This document shows, piece by piece, positions 11,776 to 23,800 of a stretch of DNA of 64,000 bases. The notes under the pieces are model-generated. The model was not told where the DNA came from and did not search any database. It was given only the letters and a program-made list of their open reading frames with translations. The stretch is from Epiperipatus broadwayi (Eukaryota; Onychophora; Udeonychophora; Euonychophora; Peripatidae). The stretch is from the NCBI GenBank assembly GCA_028023455.1, contig JAQFVV010006238.1, positions 1,807,478 to 1,871,477 of the forward strand, written 5' to 3'. Made by a program: the position numbers and the translations under genes. How positions within the stretch are numbered: the first letter of the stretch is position 1; the number at the start of each line of letters is the position of its first letter.

Positions 11776-11995
11776 TGAACCCATAGCTAAGAGAAGCTAT
11801 AGAGATTTTTAAAAGGCCCAAGAGCATAAATGAAAGGTGTGAATTAAAGAAGATTAACAACATTTGGAAGAAGCTATTGGAAGAGAAAATAAATTTTAAA
11901 ACTTCTCAACCAATAGAATTTAAATATGAGGAGAAAGAAAACGATAAAAATGGTTTTAAATCTCACATGCATTCTTATGATTTGAGAAAGAGGAC

Positions 11996-12035
11996 GCTCT
12001 GAGGAAGGTACTTGATATTGTACTGAAACGTCAGC
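11996..12035 (+). ncRNA. hammerhead-like motif in the inverted Penelope arm
   Basis: GCT (11996-11998), core CTGAGGA (11999-12005), stem II AGGTAC-loop-GTACT (12006-12024), GAAA (12025-12028), CGTC (12029-12032), AGC (12033-12035). This matches a minimal type I hammerhead of the kind known from Penelope-like elements, with a two-pair stem III and a cleavage position after GUC. Stem I is short (GCU/AGC). The conserved core is complete; folding and activity are inferred. Confidence 0.68.
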
Positions 12036-12230
12036 ATTTAGCTTTTTTACTACACGGAATATCTCGCAAATAGTAATAATAATATATATATATATATTAA
12101 CTTATAGTAGAAATATATATATATATATCACCTTAGTATCTAGTCAATTTAAAGTACAATATAGTTTTACATTTTTATTTACTGTGCCAATAGTAAAAAG
12201 TTAAAAATAATAGAGATAATTTTTTTTTTA

Positions 12231-12502
12231 ATTAAATGATTTATTTTACTGTACACTAAAAAGTAAAAAAAAGGTCATTCAACCATAATTAGAATTTTTA
12301 GATTTAATTGAAATAAAAGTATGGGAAGGGTGACCAGAAATTAATCAAGTCAATCCCTATTTTTATAATAAGGGATTGACTTGATTAATTTCTGGACCCA
12401 TCTCCCATGCTTTTATTTCAAGTTAAGTCTCAGAACCCCAGTTATGGTTGAAGAAAATTATTTTTTTTTGCTTTTAGTGCATGGTAAATTATAACATTTA
12501 AT
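12231..12502. mobile_element. fold-back element, ~130-bp inverted arms
   Basis: The sequence is a long imperfect palindrome centred near 12365. The inner arms are nearly perfect (AGAAATTAATCAAGTCAATC and its complement), separated by only about a dozen AT bases. The outer arms share CACTAAAA, CAACCATAA and GAAATAAAAG with small gaps. There is no open frame. It resembles a non-autonomous fold-back or MITE. Terminal duplication is not resolved because the ends are AT-rich. Confidence 0.82.
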
Positions 12503-12504
12503 TT

Positions 12505-13745
12505 TTTTTTTTAATCTCAATTATTTGTAATTAAATTCCCATCCTTGAACTGGTTTCTGAATTTTGATTTTGTTAGTGCAGCTTTGGATTTAAACTGTGA
12601 AGAATGTCAATGTGCATCCAGTACCCACCTGTAACCTCATTTTAGCTATCAAATTGAAAACCTGAACCCATTTGACACTAGGGGTATTACAGGAATGGTG
12701 TGTTTCTTTTGTTTTATAATATTTTCTTTAGCTGGGATTTTTGAAGATTTGTTGATGTTCAATTATTTTCATGAGATTACTATCATGTACTTAAAATGTG
12801 AAAATTTATTAGCTTCAAAGTGTACAATGGACAAACATGACTGAACAAGTTTTATAAAGTGGATTTGAGTGCGTAAGAAATTGCTAATAAATCATTTTAA
12901 GCCATGTACACATGCTGCATTAATTAATTACTTTTGAATATATATTGAATAGTTATGTTTTTATAATAAAAACAACAAAAAAAAAACACATCAGTTTTGT
13001 TTTAATATTTAATGTGTAATTATTACTTTCAGTTTGAGGTTTGTATATTTTATCTTTCTTTATTCCTGCATGAGTTAAGGAGCTGCATAATATAAATAAT
13101 CTTTAATGGACAACCAACTAATTTCAAACAATATCACAGATCTATTTGATTAATTGATTCAGTAAAAGCTGTGTATATATGTCTATAATAACTTTTGATT
13201 CTTTAAAACTGAATTCATTTTATAACTGGTAAAAACCTATTCAACAAAATCATTTAAGGTATCTCTGCTATAGTGGACAATAATGATTTTCAATGATAAT
13301 TAATACAGATTTATTTATTCTCTTTTCACTGAACAGCAAAACATTCTTAAGTTTAAGTGACATGTCTTCATGACTTATACATTCCTTAAAAATTCCAATA
13401 ATTTTAAAGCTAACATATTAACATCTTCAGGTATCTTGTAAAGACCATGAAAACTTTCCATTAACTTCACTAAGCTGAATATCTATTTCCAAAATTGCAT
13501 GAGCAAATAACATGGTTATATCATGAAAAGTTATCATCTCATTTTGAACATTGATTAAAATATTTCTGTCTGTTTAAAATATCATTGTTTTAACTAAAAG
13601 AATGGCATCTATAGACTGAATAGGATTATAGTATCATGTTTCACATGTGTATACATAAAAATTTTTAATTTATCAACAAAGATTTAAAGTAATTATAGAC
13701 CAAGAATGTTGAGATCTTTTTTGTATTTTAATCCATGACTCATTT
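12505..13745. other. AT-rich stretch without recognisable genes
   Basis: No reading frame with a known domain, terminal inverted repeat or convincing tRNA-like boxes were seen. Confidence 0.4.
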
Positions 13746-14635
13746 TTAATTCTCCTTATCATTTATTAAACTTTTGTCTTTATGGAGCTTCAAATTTAGT
13801 GTATTTTGTGCCAAATATCTATTAATCAAGTCATTATACTTTCTTATATCATTTTCACCTCTTTTCTGTACCATTTTACAAAATTTGAGATATTCAATCC
13901 TTTTTAATGCATCATTTTTGTATATCTTCATATTCCTTCTTCTCTTCATAAATTCTCTCATCTCAGTAGAAATTTTATTGGCCAATTGCTGCTTTTTTCT
14001 ACCAGCTATCTTTTGTTGCAGTTTTTAAAAGTGTATCAGTTATTTTCATATTAATTTCATTTAAATCTGAATCATGTTCAAAATCTACTAGTAATTGAAA
14101 CTGATTTGTAAGTTCTAATTTAAATTCATTAGAATGTTTTTGAAGATTAGGAATATCAACTGTAAAAATTGTTTTTCTTAATAATTTTTTTCTAGCTAGT
14201 TTTGCATTAACACATATCTTACATCTTACTAATCGATGATCACTTCCTGTGTTAAAGTTATTAAGAACATTACAATCTTGAAATATGTATTTTTTGTTAG
14301 TCAAAATATAATCCAATTCTGCTGTACTTTCATTTGGATGCTTCCATGTCCATTTCCTTTTAACATTTTTCTCAAAAAAAAAAGAATTCATAATATAAAG
14401 TTGTTGTTTTTTCAGCAAACTCCACTAGTCTGTGTCCTCTTTCATTTCTATTACCACAACCAAAATTACCTACAGCACTTTCATCTTTCATTTGTTTTCC
14501 AATTCTAGCATTAAAGTCTCCCATAAAACTCTGATCGAAAGCCTTTTGTACATCCATATAAAAATCTACTACTACTTCATCACTATGAGAACTTGTTGGG
14601 GCATAAACCTGAATACGACATTTTTATAGTATTTA
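13746..14635 (-). pseudogene. RTE-type LINE fragment, AP endonuclease domain
   Basis: This is the endonuclease part of a LINE ORF2, reading from high to low coordinates. Translation gives IQVYAPTSSHSDEVVVDFY, then FMGDFNARIGKQ, then KRKWTWKHPNESTAELDYIL, then TGSDHRLVRC. GDFNARIG and SDH are catalytic motifs of apurinic-like LINE endonucleases, and the TW..P......DYIL spacing is typical. Three frames must be joined: breaks lie in an A run near 14375-14385 and near 13990-14010, and about nine codons appear deleted just before FMGDFN. Both ends are truncated, before the RT domain and inside the endonuclease N-terminus. It probably belongs to the same broad group as the RTE 3' remnants elsewhere. 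Confidence 0.85.
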
Positions 14636-14639
14636 TTCT

Positions 14640-15915
14640 CTTAACAAATTTCCGATGTTCTGCAGTCTTCTTCAGATCAGTTTACTTAATTTTCTGGAAA
14701 ATTATGCAAATAGGTCTGATGAAGACTGAATTTGTACAAATTTTTAAATGAATAAAGATTTTAAAAAGTATTAAATAGAAAGTGCTTAAAGTGAGGATTT
14801 ACAAAACAACTTGGAGAAAGTTTGTAGATTAAGTGAAATTGTTAAATGAATAAAAATTACAAAATCATTGTATTCGAAGTATATATGCAGTGGATTTGTT
14901 AAGATACTGACATATTGGACTTTTTTATTTTTTTCTGTTTGGACTTTAACTTCACACATTGCTATCAATCAACATTTGTTGCAATTTTTAGTCTTTATGC
15001 TATTTTATTTTTATGATTTTTTTTTTTTACAGAAAAAGAAATTCCAGTAGGATTAGTGTGAGAGTATTTCATATTATTTTTTATTAATTCTTGCCTATGT
15101 ATCTTAAGAATATAGAAGGCTCATTAAAAACAAAGCAATCACTAGCAATGCTTATGTAATTATGATCATGTATGTTGTAGTATTTTTTCATCTACTTATT
15201 ATATTCTCAACATACATAGAATTATTCTTGTTTTGTTTATATATATATAATAATAAAAAAAAAGAATTTTTTTGTAGGACCATTTTAGAATTTCTAAAAA
15301 AGTTTGAAAATCAATATTTCAGACCTCCAGTCAGGAAACATTTTTTAATTTAATATCTTTTTCAAAATTAAAAATGTTTCCTGATGTTAAGAGAGTAAGT
15401 ATTGATTATTTTATATAACCGTTATGTATATATATATAAAACAGTGACATTACAAAAAAAAATTAAATTAACAAAATACAAATAAGAATTAAATATCGGA
15501 AACTGGTCTAAAAATAATTTTATAATATAATTTATGGTATATATGTACATTGACCTACAATAGAGTGGTAATTCATCAGTCATCATCTACTATGACCTAG
15601 GTTGAGTTATGGCCAAGAAAACTGTTTCCGTTCTTTTTAGTTTTAGATTTTTTTTTAAGATATGTAAGCCTGAGATAACTCAGCTAATTAACTCATATTG
15701 ATCAGAAAATAAGTATCTGTTCTTAACTGGTTGGGGTGGGTTGGATGTCGGTAAATCAGATATTGCAAAAAAAAAACTAAAAATTCTCATTATTCAGTAT
15801 TTACCAAGCCTACTAATACCTTTTTCATTGTTTTTCAATGAGACACTACTAGAGATATTAATAATGTTTATTAGTCATTCATTAGACTAGAGATTACCCA
15901 TTTAATGAATATTAT
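14640..15915. other. AT-rich stretch, possible Penelope tail relic at its start
   Basis: At 14650-14720 the strings GCAGTCTTCTTCAGA and TCTGATGAAGACTG form an inverted pair of the type found at Penelope 3' ends, but no complete ribozyme core survives. Downstream is AT-rich DNA with chance open frames. No other gene is recognised. Confidence 0.35.
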
Positions 15916-16030
15916 ATTTGCAGTGTAATTTTCACTATGCCACTCTCATGCAAGGTAGGGACTGTTTTCTGTCCACTTTTAATACTGAGGAGTGTAATCA
16001 TAAACATGTAATCAAAGCCACAAAAATATT

Positions 16031-16306
16031 AAAACAAGCAAAACTCTCCAAACAGATGTGCCACTCAGTGCAAGCCATAGTAATCAATGGATGTCAGAAG
16101 GCTTGTGCATAAAATCCCTAAGATCTAGGTGCAGTGCTCTCAGATCTAAGGCTCCTCAATGATGAAGGCCACAAGCCAGAAACTAGTCTGGAGATATTGA
16201 ATGAGTAGGCACTAGATAGGGATTTTATACACAAGCCTTCTGGCATCCATTGATTACTCTGTCTTGCACTGAGTGGTACTACTGTATGGAGAGTTTTGCC
16301 TGTTTT
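16031..16306. mobile_element. fold-back element, ~90-bp inverted arms
   Basis: The left arm 16031-16120 and right arm 16217-16306 are inverted copies, sharing CAAAACTCTCCA, CCACTCAGTGCAAG, GTAATCAATGGATG and AGAAGGCTTGTG. The ~96-base loop contains smaller hairpins (AGATCT pairs; CCAGAAACTAGTCTGG). No protein is encoded; the open frames at 15918-16112 and 16118-16324 are mirror-image chance frames of the arms. Confidence 0.8.
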
Positions 16307-16392
16307 AATAACAATTATGAGCAAGCATAAGAAATGGTGATCATGTGATGTTTAGTGGTTTAATTTTTCAAAGACAAAAGTTGTATAATTAT

Positions 16393-16433
16393 CAAGATGC
16401 CTGTTTTGTGCTGAACCAGTACTCATCCATTGG
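16393..16433 (-). ncRNA. degenerate hammerhead motif
   Basis: This is homologous to the motif at 5089-5130, but the core reads TGGATGA instead of CTGATGA and AAAA instead of GAAA. Stem II (GTACTG-GTT-CAGCAC) has one mismatch. It is predicted inactive. Confidence 0.6.
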
Positions 16434-16448
16434 CTCAGATCCCAGTCT

Positions 16449-16484
16449 TTTATATATATATATATATATACTAATATATGATAA

Positions 16485-16528
<44 letters not shown>

Positions 16529-16545
16529 TTATCATAGTTTAGTAT
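16449..16545. repeat. (TA)n microsatellite forming a hairpin
   Basis: Two TA tracts flank GATAATGA, and the right side ends ATCATTATCATAG, giving a long AT hairpin. The open frame spanning it is an artefact of the repeat. Confidence 0.85.
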
Positions 16546-16779
16546 ATATAGATAGATGATTATTACAGTTGAATTGATGTTTTAATTGTACTAGTCTGAT
16601 ATATCTGTATATTCTGAACAATGATAAAGATATGTGTAAGTGATAGTAATTAGTGGTAGTTTTACCCTAGTATTGTATTAAAAAAATAAAAAAACTAGAA
16701 AATGTATAATGAGTACTCAGATTGGATATAATATATTAACAATAAAGCCTAGAATAATTTATAGTAAATTTTTCCTAAC

Positions 16780-19700
16780 AAGAATTGATATTACAATGAC
16801 TGAGAATGATTTCACTAAACTCAGAAAACAAAAAATATGATTCTTTTTATATATCGATAGACAAAAAATATACAGAGCATTTTACAAATCCAGAGCTTTG
16901 GTTTGTTGGTTCAGTATTAATGGTTTTTTATGGTAAATTGCAAAATAAATTGATTTTAATGAATAGTGATAATAATACTTCTAAAGATGAAATTGTAGGA
17001 ATAGTCATAAATAATAACTTATCACAATCACTGTATATACATACTACTGAAAATAAAAACAATGGATAATAAAAAAAAAACCCTTTAAATATATATTTGC
17101 CAAATGTTAGAGGTCTATATACTAAACTAAATATAATTAAACAGAATTTTGGCAGAAAATTATGACATTATTTGTCTAATAGAAGCTTGGCTAAATGAAA
17201 GCATATATGATAAAGAATTTGTAGATAATCAATATAAGGAATACAGATGTGATACACCATTAGTTATTGCTTCTGAAGGAGAAGGTACATTAATCACAAT
17301 CAAGAATCATATTGTTGTAATCATTATATATTCCTGATTTCTCATCTGATGCATTATGGTCAGAAATTGAACTATATAATTCTATGTTGTTATCAGGTAA
17401 CATTTATATTCCACTTAATGTATCACATAAAACTTTGAAAACAAATCTTGGTGCCTTTGAATCTATCCTCATTTCATATAGATATAATACAGTCATTGTG
17501 GGAGATTAGAATATCATTTACTAATAAAAATAATGATAATCAAAATGATAATTTTAAATGTAACCAATTAACGCAACTATTTAAACTTCTAGGACAACAG
17601 ATAAATGATATACTTCTTTTAAATCTATTAATTATTTACAGCCAATTTATTAAGAGTTCAAAAATATGACTATTCTTTAGTATCTGAAGACTTTTATCAT
17701 ACTGCAATTGGAATTGAATTATTGCTAAACTTTAAACCTATAAAATATATAATACAATCTAAAAGAAATTATGCTAAGAGTGATTACTTCTGTTTGTATA
17801 TAGCAGTTGAAAATACCAATTTAAAAGTTATATATAATTGCAATGGTGCATCAAAAGCTGTAGAAATTTTCAAAACTTATTTATTAGTAATATAGAGAAA
17901 TTTATTCTTCTAAAAACTATCAGATCCCATAAATTTCCCAAGTGATTCTCTAGAAAGCTTATAAAATATATTAAAACATTTTCATTCTTTATATAAAAAA
18001 TATAAAGACATAATATATCTAAATAATTTTAATTATCAGCTGTTAATTAAGATAATTAGAAAAGCAAGATATTTTATACATAAATAATACAATATTTGCA
18101 ATGAATCAAATAAATTTTGGGATATTATGAAAGGCCACTTAAAAACCTACAACACAGTAACTCCAGATTTTACACCTGATAAATTCATGGAATACTATTT
18201 TTATCAGAAGGACCAAACTTATAGAAATTCACATAACTATCCTTTTGTAGATAATCTCTTAAAAAAAGATAATATAACAAACATCAATAATATAAATGCT
18301 GAAGAAATCATAAATACTACTACATATTTGAAAAATAAAAGAAGCATTGCCGATGATAATATACCAGTGTTCATCTACAATGGATGTACAAAATTAATAA
18401 CACTAGCTTTAGCATATACATTCAATCTACTATTAAAAAACATAATTGTTTCCTGATTGTTGGTAAATCTCAAAAATAATTTCAATATATAAATCAGGAA
18501 ATAAATCAGATCCTTCTAGTTTCAGACTTATTACTCTTTTCTCAGTATGTGCAAAATTATTTGAGAAAATAATTTATTATGGAATCATATATCCATTGAA
18601 AAATATATTTTCATCATCTATATATGAATTTATTCCCGGATGCTCCATTGAAACAAATTTGTTACACATTTCAGATGCTATATCATAAGCCATAGACCTT
18701 AAATATCAACTTGATATCATTTATTTTGATCTCTTTAAAGCAAATTTTGCTAGAGTAGACTTAGGACTCTTGTTGAAAGCAAACACAATGGGATTATCCA
18801 CCAAGTTTCTAAAACTATTAAATGTATTTCTTATAGCTAGAAAGAATTATGTACATATTAATGAAGAATCTTCACTTATAGCTTCTTATAAATATGAAAT
18901 TCCACAAGGAAGTATTTTTAGTCCTATTCTACTTGTCATTTATATATCTGATTTAACATCTATGATAAATGAGAAAAACATTCTATGTTATGCGGTTGAT
19001 ATCAAAATATTTGTAGAAATCAGAAATGCAAATGATCTTAAAATATCAGAAAGTTATTTAATACCTTTGGTAAGTGGTGTGAAATTTAACATGAAAATTA
19101 ACCTAAATAAATGTAATACAGTCTCTTAGTCTAAGTAACCATGATTAATATTGTTTATTATCATATTAATGATAGTAGAATACCTAGAAAATAATGTACA
19201 AAAAGATTTGGGTATTATCTTTACCAATAATTTTTTTTTAGCAAACATAGTAATAAATAAATCCTATAATATTATGGATCTAATATTAAGATTAAATATT
19301 AAACTCAAATTAGAAACTTATAAGTTACTTTTTAATATACTGATAATACTAGTCCTATACTATACAATGGATACATAATATTAAATAATTACAATTATTC
19401 AACAGTAAAGAAACTTCAGAAAATTCAAGATTATAGATACGTTCATGATCATACATACTTGAATAAAAACAATAGTATGTACAATAGATGAGTAATAGGA
19501 GATGTGATGTTCTTATTTAAATTGATACATGGCAAAATATCATCAGAATATGTGACAACTAAGATTTCTCTCAGGATTCCAACTTTTAAATCTAGAAATA
19601 AAGATTTATTTTATTTACATACATTAAGAAGTGATGTTTTTACCTATTTATAGATTACAAATGGAATATAACAGTAGTTTCAAGGAGGTGGCTATTTTCC

Positions 19701-19890
19701 ATTTAAATGAAATATAATTTAAACATAAACTTAAAGGCATATGTCAGGAACTATAATAGATATCAGAAACAATAATAGATAAACATATTGTTACAATACT
19801 TCTGTAAATATGTATGGCTACTAAGCTGTTATTTACAAATAAATGAGTTGAATAATATTAATAAGAATGATGATGATTATGATGAGTAGC
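16780..19890 (+). pseudogene. CR1/Jockey-type LINE, decayed ORF1 end and ORF2
   Basis: This is an old, nearly full-length 3' two-thirds of a LINE. 16790-17069 looks like an ORF1 C-terminus (NPELWFVGSVLMVFYGK). ORF2 opens near 17079 with the endonuclease motifs LPNVRGLYTKLN and DIICLIEAWLNESI. RT pieces follow: FRLITLFSVCAKLFEKIIYY (about 18520-18580), IYFDLFKANFARVDLG (about 18719), IPQGSIFSPILLVIYISDL (about 18899-18955) and CYAVDIKIF in place of the catalytic YADD. The tail includes LFKLIHGKISSEYV (about 19512). The 3' end runs into GATGATGATTATGATGAG near 19865-19886. Many stops and frame changes, plus the lost YADD aspartate, make it dead. Clade is inferred from motif style. Confidence 0.82.
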
Positions 19891-19894
19891 ATTC

Positions 19895-20250
19895 TGTTAT
19901 TCACAATTTTCATTACAGTATGGTCAATAATTACCCTTACTTTCTTTGGCATAGCTTGAAATGATGATGAGTCACTCTTGGCATGACCATATACCTATGT
20001 CATCCTGTTTTACCATATATCAATATAATCATATATATAAATAAGATGAAAAATCAAAAGGTGATAAAGTAAATGATATTAAATCTTTGACCTTTGCTTG
20101 AATAGACTGGTTTTGTAAGTGATAGGAAAGAATATATATTTTCTTTAAATATTAAAAAAAGAAAATGTAAAGAAAACAATTTTCAGTATCTGTTAAATTG
20201 TGATGATTGATATGGATGTGCATATGTGTAATTACAAACATCCTCATATA
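19895..20250. other. AT-rich stretch without recognisable genes
   Basis: Nothing assignable is seen between the LINE end and the next dispersed repeat. Confidence 0.4.
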
Positions 20251-20446
20251 TTATTGCAATTCGATCTACAAATGTCAGATTTTTTGCATTCAATATTTGA
20301 TATTATTCTCTTTAATCAAGTATATTAATGCTTATTACTAATCATATCTTAGGCTTGATATTAGCATCTGATTTTTGGCTCAGATATAAACTTCAAACTT
20401 AATTAAAGATTTATATATCTTATTTTTGATTGAACACAATAACATG
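20251..20446 (+). repeat. dispersed repeat, copy A
   Basis: This shares ordered blocks with 50671-50850: TATTGCAATTCGAT, ACAA(A/G)TGTCA, ATTACTAAT, CAGA(T/G)ATAAACTT and AATTAAAGATT-like, then A(A)CACAA. The repeat lies near a SINE at both loci. It has no coding potential. A shorter match lies near 51550-51590. Confidence 0.65.
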
Positions 20447-20744
20447 GTATCATTAATCCAATTCTACCCATAGTTTACCCCATAAATAAAGGTAAATAAT
20501 TAAATGCCATGTAATGTATTAGTTCATAAAATGTTCAAGCATTAGAAGTGGCAGAAATAGTCCCAATCCATGATTTTAGACTTCCATAATCCATTACTCT
20601 ACTTTTAGACTAACCCATATAAAATATCTTTAGATATATTTAAATCTTCTCTTAACCTGAATCTATTTAGAAAGGATGAAAAAGATATCCAAAAAAGGTA
20701 ATTTATCTATTTAAGTATATATTATAAAAAATAATCAAATGCCT

Positions 20745-20860
20745 TTATTGCTCAGGAATTCATAAGAAGTTTGAGTACCTGAAGTGAAAGAGCTGCTGCA
20801 TCCGTAGACCTTAATTTCAGACTCTATCACTTTACCACTGCAGCAGACACAGGAACAAGT
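20745..20860 (-). repeat. tRNA-derived SINE
   Basis: On the minus strand a tRNA-like head (GCAGTGGTAAAGTGATAGAG) precedes a conserved body whose plus-strand form includes GAATTCATAAGAAGTTTGAG. The same body recurs at 46040-46150, 47640-47765, 48205-48305 and 50375-50510, defining one SINE family that ends near a TTATTG or TTTAT stretch. Confidence 0.65.
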
Positions 20861-20864
20861 ATAT

Positions 20865-23800
20865 ACTTATATATATATGGTGTACGCATTTAAGTATTAT
20901 TAATTCATAATATATATTTTATGCACTACATATTCAAAAGCTGTTGTTTATTTTAAATGCTGTTAAAATAAGTAGAATTTATACATTGTCACTTGAAAGC
21001 ATTAGCAGGTTAGATTCAGACTTTGCTGAGATCGCTGCTAAAGTAACTTTTCACCTCTACAAAATATCATAGATTATCTGTTTATGAATTTCGAATACCA
21101 TGTAAAAGTGAATTCATTTTTTGCCTGTCTAGTAGATTATATTGATGGAAAAGAACTCTTGCAAAAGTTTCTTATAGTATTCACATTGGACAGTGATTGT
21201 TATTATTATATACACACAATGCTCTTATATGAATATAGTAAGTTAAGATACAATAAGTATTAACGATCGTGTGATCATTTTAATGGGAGGTTATGTGATG
21301 TTTAGCACAAGAGTATTATTGACCAAATTGCTTTTTTTTTTAAGTTTCTTCTGCTGCTAATTCGTGAATTTTTAACTTTTTGATTCTGTCACTTTCATTA
21401 TAGTAGTGTTGATGATGATTTTGACTATCATTGATAATGAAAAGTTATTGCCTCGTTATATTACACGTGTAATGTGATTTTTGGTCGAAGTGTTCTGTGT
21501 CAGAACAGTGTGCATTCAGACAAATATTTAGCAGGGAATCAAATTCTACTCTTTAAAAGTAATCAAAAGTAAAAGAATTTAAATTTATTATGTATATCTT
21601 TCAAACTATTTTAGTCTAATTTGAATAAAGGTATGATAAGTAATCGAATGCCATTTGTTTGTAGGTCATACGAAACGCATAAGCAGTAGAATAGAGGGGG
21701 GGGGGACTTTAGATCTCAAATCCATCCCTCATTGCATTTAGCTACACGACACAGGGCGAATAAAAGCATAATGATTGCTGGTAGTATCATTTTAATTGAA
21801 GCTATAATTTTAAAAATATTATTGTCAAAATTAAGCAAATATATATATATATTAAAAAAAAAAACCACGACGCATTTATTGCAATTACGTTGACGTGTTA
21901 AAGAAGTTTTACTGTTAAAAGCATTGAGCTAAAAAAAAAAAAAAAAACTCCTGTTTGTAGTCTGATTTTTATTTTTAGTTATTTTCAATACGACACTTTT
22001 TTCCTTTTTCATAAGTATGGTTTTAAGTTAGATATTAACATTTAATTCCCATTAGAGTCTTCTCCTATAGATTGGATCATTTTTCTTGTTCTAGCACTTT
22101 ATACTAATCTGTCTTAGAATAGATTAGATTTATTCTGACTATTAATGTGTTTTAAAATATTTCAAGTCCAAATTAATGACTCCAGTTATCCTCTCGGTAT
22201 GAATCAGTGCAATTATCAGATTACGTTTAAAGCTGATTTTTCATTTCTGACAGCAGGTTGCTTGTTTTAATAACAAGCACACACATATAGTTACTATTAA
22301 TGTATACACGCCTATACGCTTCTGTGCAATATTTTAAAGTAAATTACATTTACCCAGCCATTTGTACACCTATAGGAAAATTATATGCACTAAAGTAAAT
22401 AAAAATTGACAGATAACAATGCCCACTGATGGGAATGGCAGACACTCCAGAGAGGGTCAAGTCATCATAGATATCAATTCAGATTCAGATTTATTTATTT
22501 TTCTGTGCTAAAACTGCCATTTGAATTTTTATATATAGATAATACAATACTAAAGTAATGGTGACATAAACTTTACAACCGAATAAGGAAAACTATTATT
22601 AGCACACAAATCATTTAAATTTTTAGCATTCGTTTGAAAGTCTACTATGTAGAACTCTATGAATGAGACATTTTAATTGTAAAGCACAATGATGGAATTA
22701 TTAAGATTTGAGTAGCCATTTTATGGTATTATTTTTGATCTGCCCTTATGCATTACAGATGCAATCTACCAAACTCAGTCCATAGTGAAAATATTGCTTT
22801 GTACAGAAAATATGGCCATCTTCAATTCTCAATTTTATACAGTCTATGATATCACATATACTTTGGTGAACATAAGGATGGTAATCCACATAAGTAATTG
22901 TCTTCCGAGTTGATTTAAACACTTCTGAGCCCTAGTAGACAATTTTTGAGTAATAAATGGAGTGCTGGCATTCCAAATATTTACAAGAGAACTTGGGTGT
23001 TATTTTTAAAGGTTAGAATTTAATATTCCTAGGAGCATTGTTCATGTTATATAATTTTTTTTCACCTAGAATACAGGCATGTGATAGTACAAATGGAAGT
23101 CTTAGATACTATTGGTTAAGGCATAATTCTTGTTATTTTGGATAGTTCATAAATATAAGTGAGCAAATTTTATCAATTCAGTTGGTTATAAGGAATTTGG
23201 TGCCTTGTAAATATAAAAAATAAATATGTACTTGTAATGTTTTTTATCACAGGTAGGTTGACTAACTAGATAATAAAGCACTATCCTTACAAATGCTAAC
23301 ATTTTGTCGTCATCCATGATAGTTTAATATTAATTGCTATTCTCTTATTCTAACTAGCTCTCTTTTAGAGCTATGCTAAAAATGCTAATTACTTTATATT
23401 CGTTGCAAATAAATATGTAATGCTTAATAATGATATTAGAATATTATAATGAACTTAAATATTCATGTTGGGTGTGCAAACAAAGATTACTAGATTTCTG
23501 AAATTTATATATAAAAAACCTATATAGTAATAAATGAAAATTTTAATGTTGAATCTCATAAAGATTTTATATCTTTAGGATTAATTAACCACTATTTAAT
23601 TAGTAATGTATGGTTTTAAAAAAAGGATATAGAACTAGTTGTGATGGGCATTATAAAAAATGTATAGATACTTAAATAAATTAGTCATTCTCCAGTAATT
23701 TTTACCCTAACATAACATCTATGTTTTTTATCATGTTAAATATTTTTTTTGATGATTAATTATCTTCATCTTAGATCTCACTACCATTTTTATATTCAAG

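Larger units (their letters stand above)
10603..12084 (-). mobile_element. Penelope-like element with inverted 3'-end copies
   Basis: This is a truncated Penelope-like retroelement read on the minus strand. Its 3' end (10603-10901) is present again in opposite orientation at 11786-12084, so the element is bounded by two near-identical 299-base inverted arms. The few differences I see are transitions. Between them lies RT and GIY-YIG coding sequence. The second arm joins the RT-coding part at a short shared string, AGCTAAGAG, near 11785-11793, which suggests microhomology-driven template switching or end joining at insertion. Flanking TA repeats prevent a clear target duplication call. Confidence 0.85.
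15918..16445 (-). mobile_element. hammerhead-ribozyme repeat, copy 2, split by a fold-back
   Basis: The ribozyme side (about 16321-16445) and the body side (15918-16025) match copy 1 at 4965-5165. They share CTTGCATGA, AAAAGTGGA(C/T)AG and ACACTCCTC on the minus strand. They are separated by an inverted-repeat block at 16031-16306 absent from copy 1, so the simplest history is insertion of a fold-back into an older repeat. The ribozyme at 16393-16433 has lost invariant bases. Confidence 0.55.

Noticed and set aside
14650-14720. Possible hammerheads around CTGAAGA and CTGATGAAGACTG
   Set aside because: The first lacks a closed stem II and the GUC-type site; the second lacks GAAA. Kept only as a likely Penelope tail relic.
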